Both the position numbers and the translations under genes were made by a program. Shown here in pieces: positions 63,571-64,000 of a stretch of DNA of 64,000 nt (its first letter is position 1; each line of letters starts with the position of its first letter). Source of the DNA: Cytophagales bacterium. GTDB lineage: Bacteria; Bacteroidota; Bacteroidia; Cytophagales; Cyclobacteriaceae. A model generated the notes under the pieces. The model saw only the letters and a list, made by a program, of their open reading frames with translations, searched no databases and had not been told where the DNA came from. The stretch spans positions 372,001-436,000 of the forward strand of contig JAWPMT010000002.1 of assembly GCA_033344775.1 (NCBI GenBank), given 5' to 3'.

Positions 63571-64000
63571 CCTCTTTAGGTTCTCGCAATTTGATTTTAG
63601 AGAACCTTGGAGGGTTACATTGCAATTAGGAAGTGGCTAATCTGCCTAATTGTAAGAGTAAATCTAGGATGCTCGCTTCATTCACAGAAGGTACACTTTC
63701 GTACCTTGGTACCAACAGTAGGTAAGGCGGTGAGGTAAGTGAATTATAATTAAGATGCTTTTGGAAGGGATTAATTTATAGGGGGGATAAATACATTGGT
63801 CTAGCTGATGGCTAAGACAGATTTTGTGAAACTAATAACATAAATACGCTTTATCTAAAACCACCAAGCTTGCTGTGTTGTTGAAATTTCGGGTGCAATA
63901 AAAAGTCCGCTAAAGACCAACGCGATACTATCGATGAATCCACATGACTCATTAACCAAGCCAGTCAAATGAAGGGTTTTTGTTTAAGCTGTTTGATTAG
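63541..64000. promoter_or_regulatory. Control region upstream of the replication/modification operon
   Basis: No gene. It contains the palindrome CTCCTTAAGGAG at 63559-63570, an inverted repeat CAATTAGG/CCTAATTG at 63623-63630 and 63645-63652, and a hairpin AAGGTAC/GTACCTT at 63688-63694 and 63701-63707, followed by a further GGTACC. Promoter, operators, or an origin or element end could be here. Nothing recognisable beyond ~63,780. Confidence 0.5.

Noticed and set aside
1-64000. CRISPR array, tRNA, rRNA, retron or integrase/att sites
   Set aside because: No regular spaced repeats of CRISPR type, no cloverleaf or rRNA-like stretch, no reverse transcriptase and no tyrosine or serine recombinase motif was found; element ends therefore remain undefined.

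Overview
The window looks like chromosome, or a large replicon, from a Bacteroidota bacterium, probably a marine Cytophagales-type organism. Clues are a GLPGLI-family protein, a class I lanthipeptide precursor with the Bacteroidota GG-type leader, weak or absent Shine-Dalgarno sequences, and TAnnTTTG-like promoter boxes. No rRNA, tRNA, CRISPR array or integrase was found.

Region 1 (1-15.8 kb) is biosynthetic. A non-ribosomal peptide synthetase runs off the left edge (docking-C-A-PCP-C-A, first A domain with a serine-type code). Next come a flavin-dependent luciferase-like oxidoreductase, a C39-peptidase ABC exporter and its HlyD partner, a full-length LanB dehydratase, a 72-residue Cys/Thr/Ser-rich precursor, a DinB-fold protein and a LanC cyclase. 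Together these form a complete class I lanthipeptide pathway.

Region 2 (15.8-21.4 kb) is accessory and partly decayed. It holds small membrane proteins, an IS200-type transposase, an Mrr-like nuclease, two genes broken by early in-frame stops, and a 42-bp remnant resembling the endolysin gene of the next region.

Region 3 (21.5-38.0 kb, all minus strand) is the most unusual part. About 28 short genes are packed head to tail, and about 20 of them carry a transmembrane segment. It includes a holin-like protein, nested spanin-like proteins, an M15 endopeptidase, an intact and a zinc-ligand-less amidase, peptidoglycan-binding and annexin-like domains, a fibre-like protein, a beta-propeller, an HExxH protease, very basic DNA-binding-like proteins, and an abundant-structural-protein candidate insulated by a strong hairpin. 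No terminase, portal, HK97-type capsid or tail gene is recognisable.

Region 4 (38.0-47.9 kb, mostly plus strand) looks like a cargo/regulatory island: a YwqK/MORN-like protein, a CPBP protease, a second IS200 element, a TPR protein, two tandem XRE repressors with candidate operators, GLPGLI and lipoproteins, and candidate small RNAs.

Region 5 (47.9-63.5 kb, all minus strand) is an information-processing operon: ParB/N6-methyltransferase fusion, strawberry-notch helicase, CobS/CobT-like pair, coiled-coil proteins, a DnaA-domain-IV-like protein downstream of three 22-bp-spaced iterons, an A32/FtsK-like packaging ATPase candidate and a PAPS-reductase-like protein. TCCTTAA motifs cluster at the start of this operon and recur upstream of both XRE genes.

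My reading is that regions 3-5 form one mobile element of at least 42 kb, plausibly a tailless, membrane-containing virus-like element. This is an inference from architecture, not from a recognised capsid family. All identifications come from reading motifs by eye; no database search was possible.
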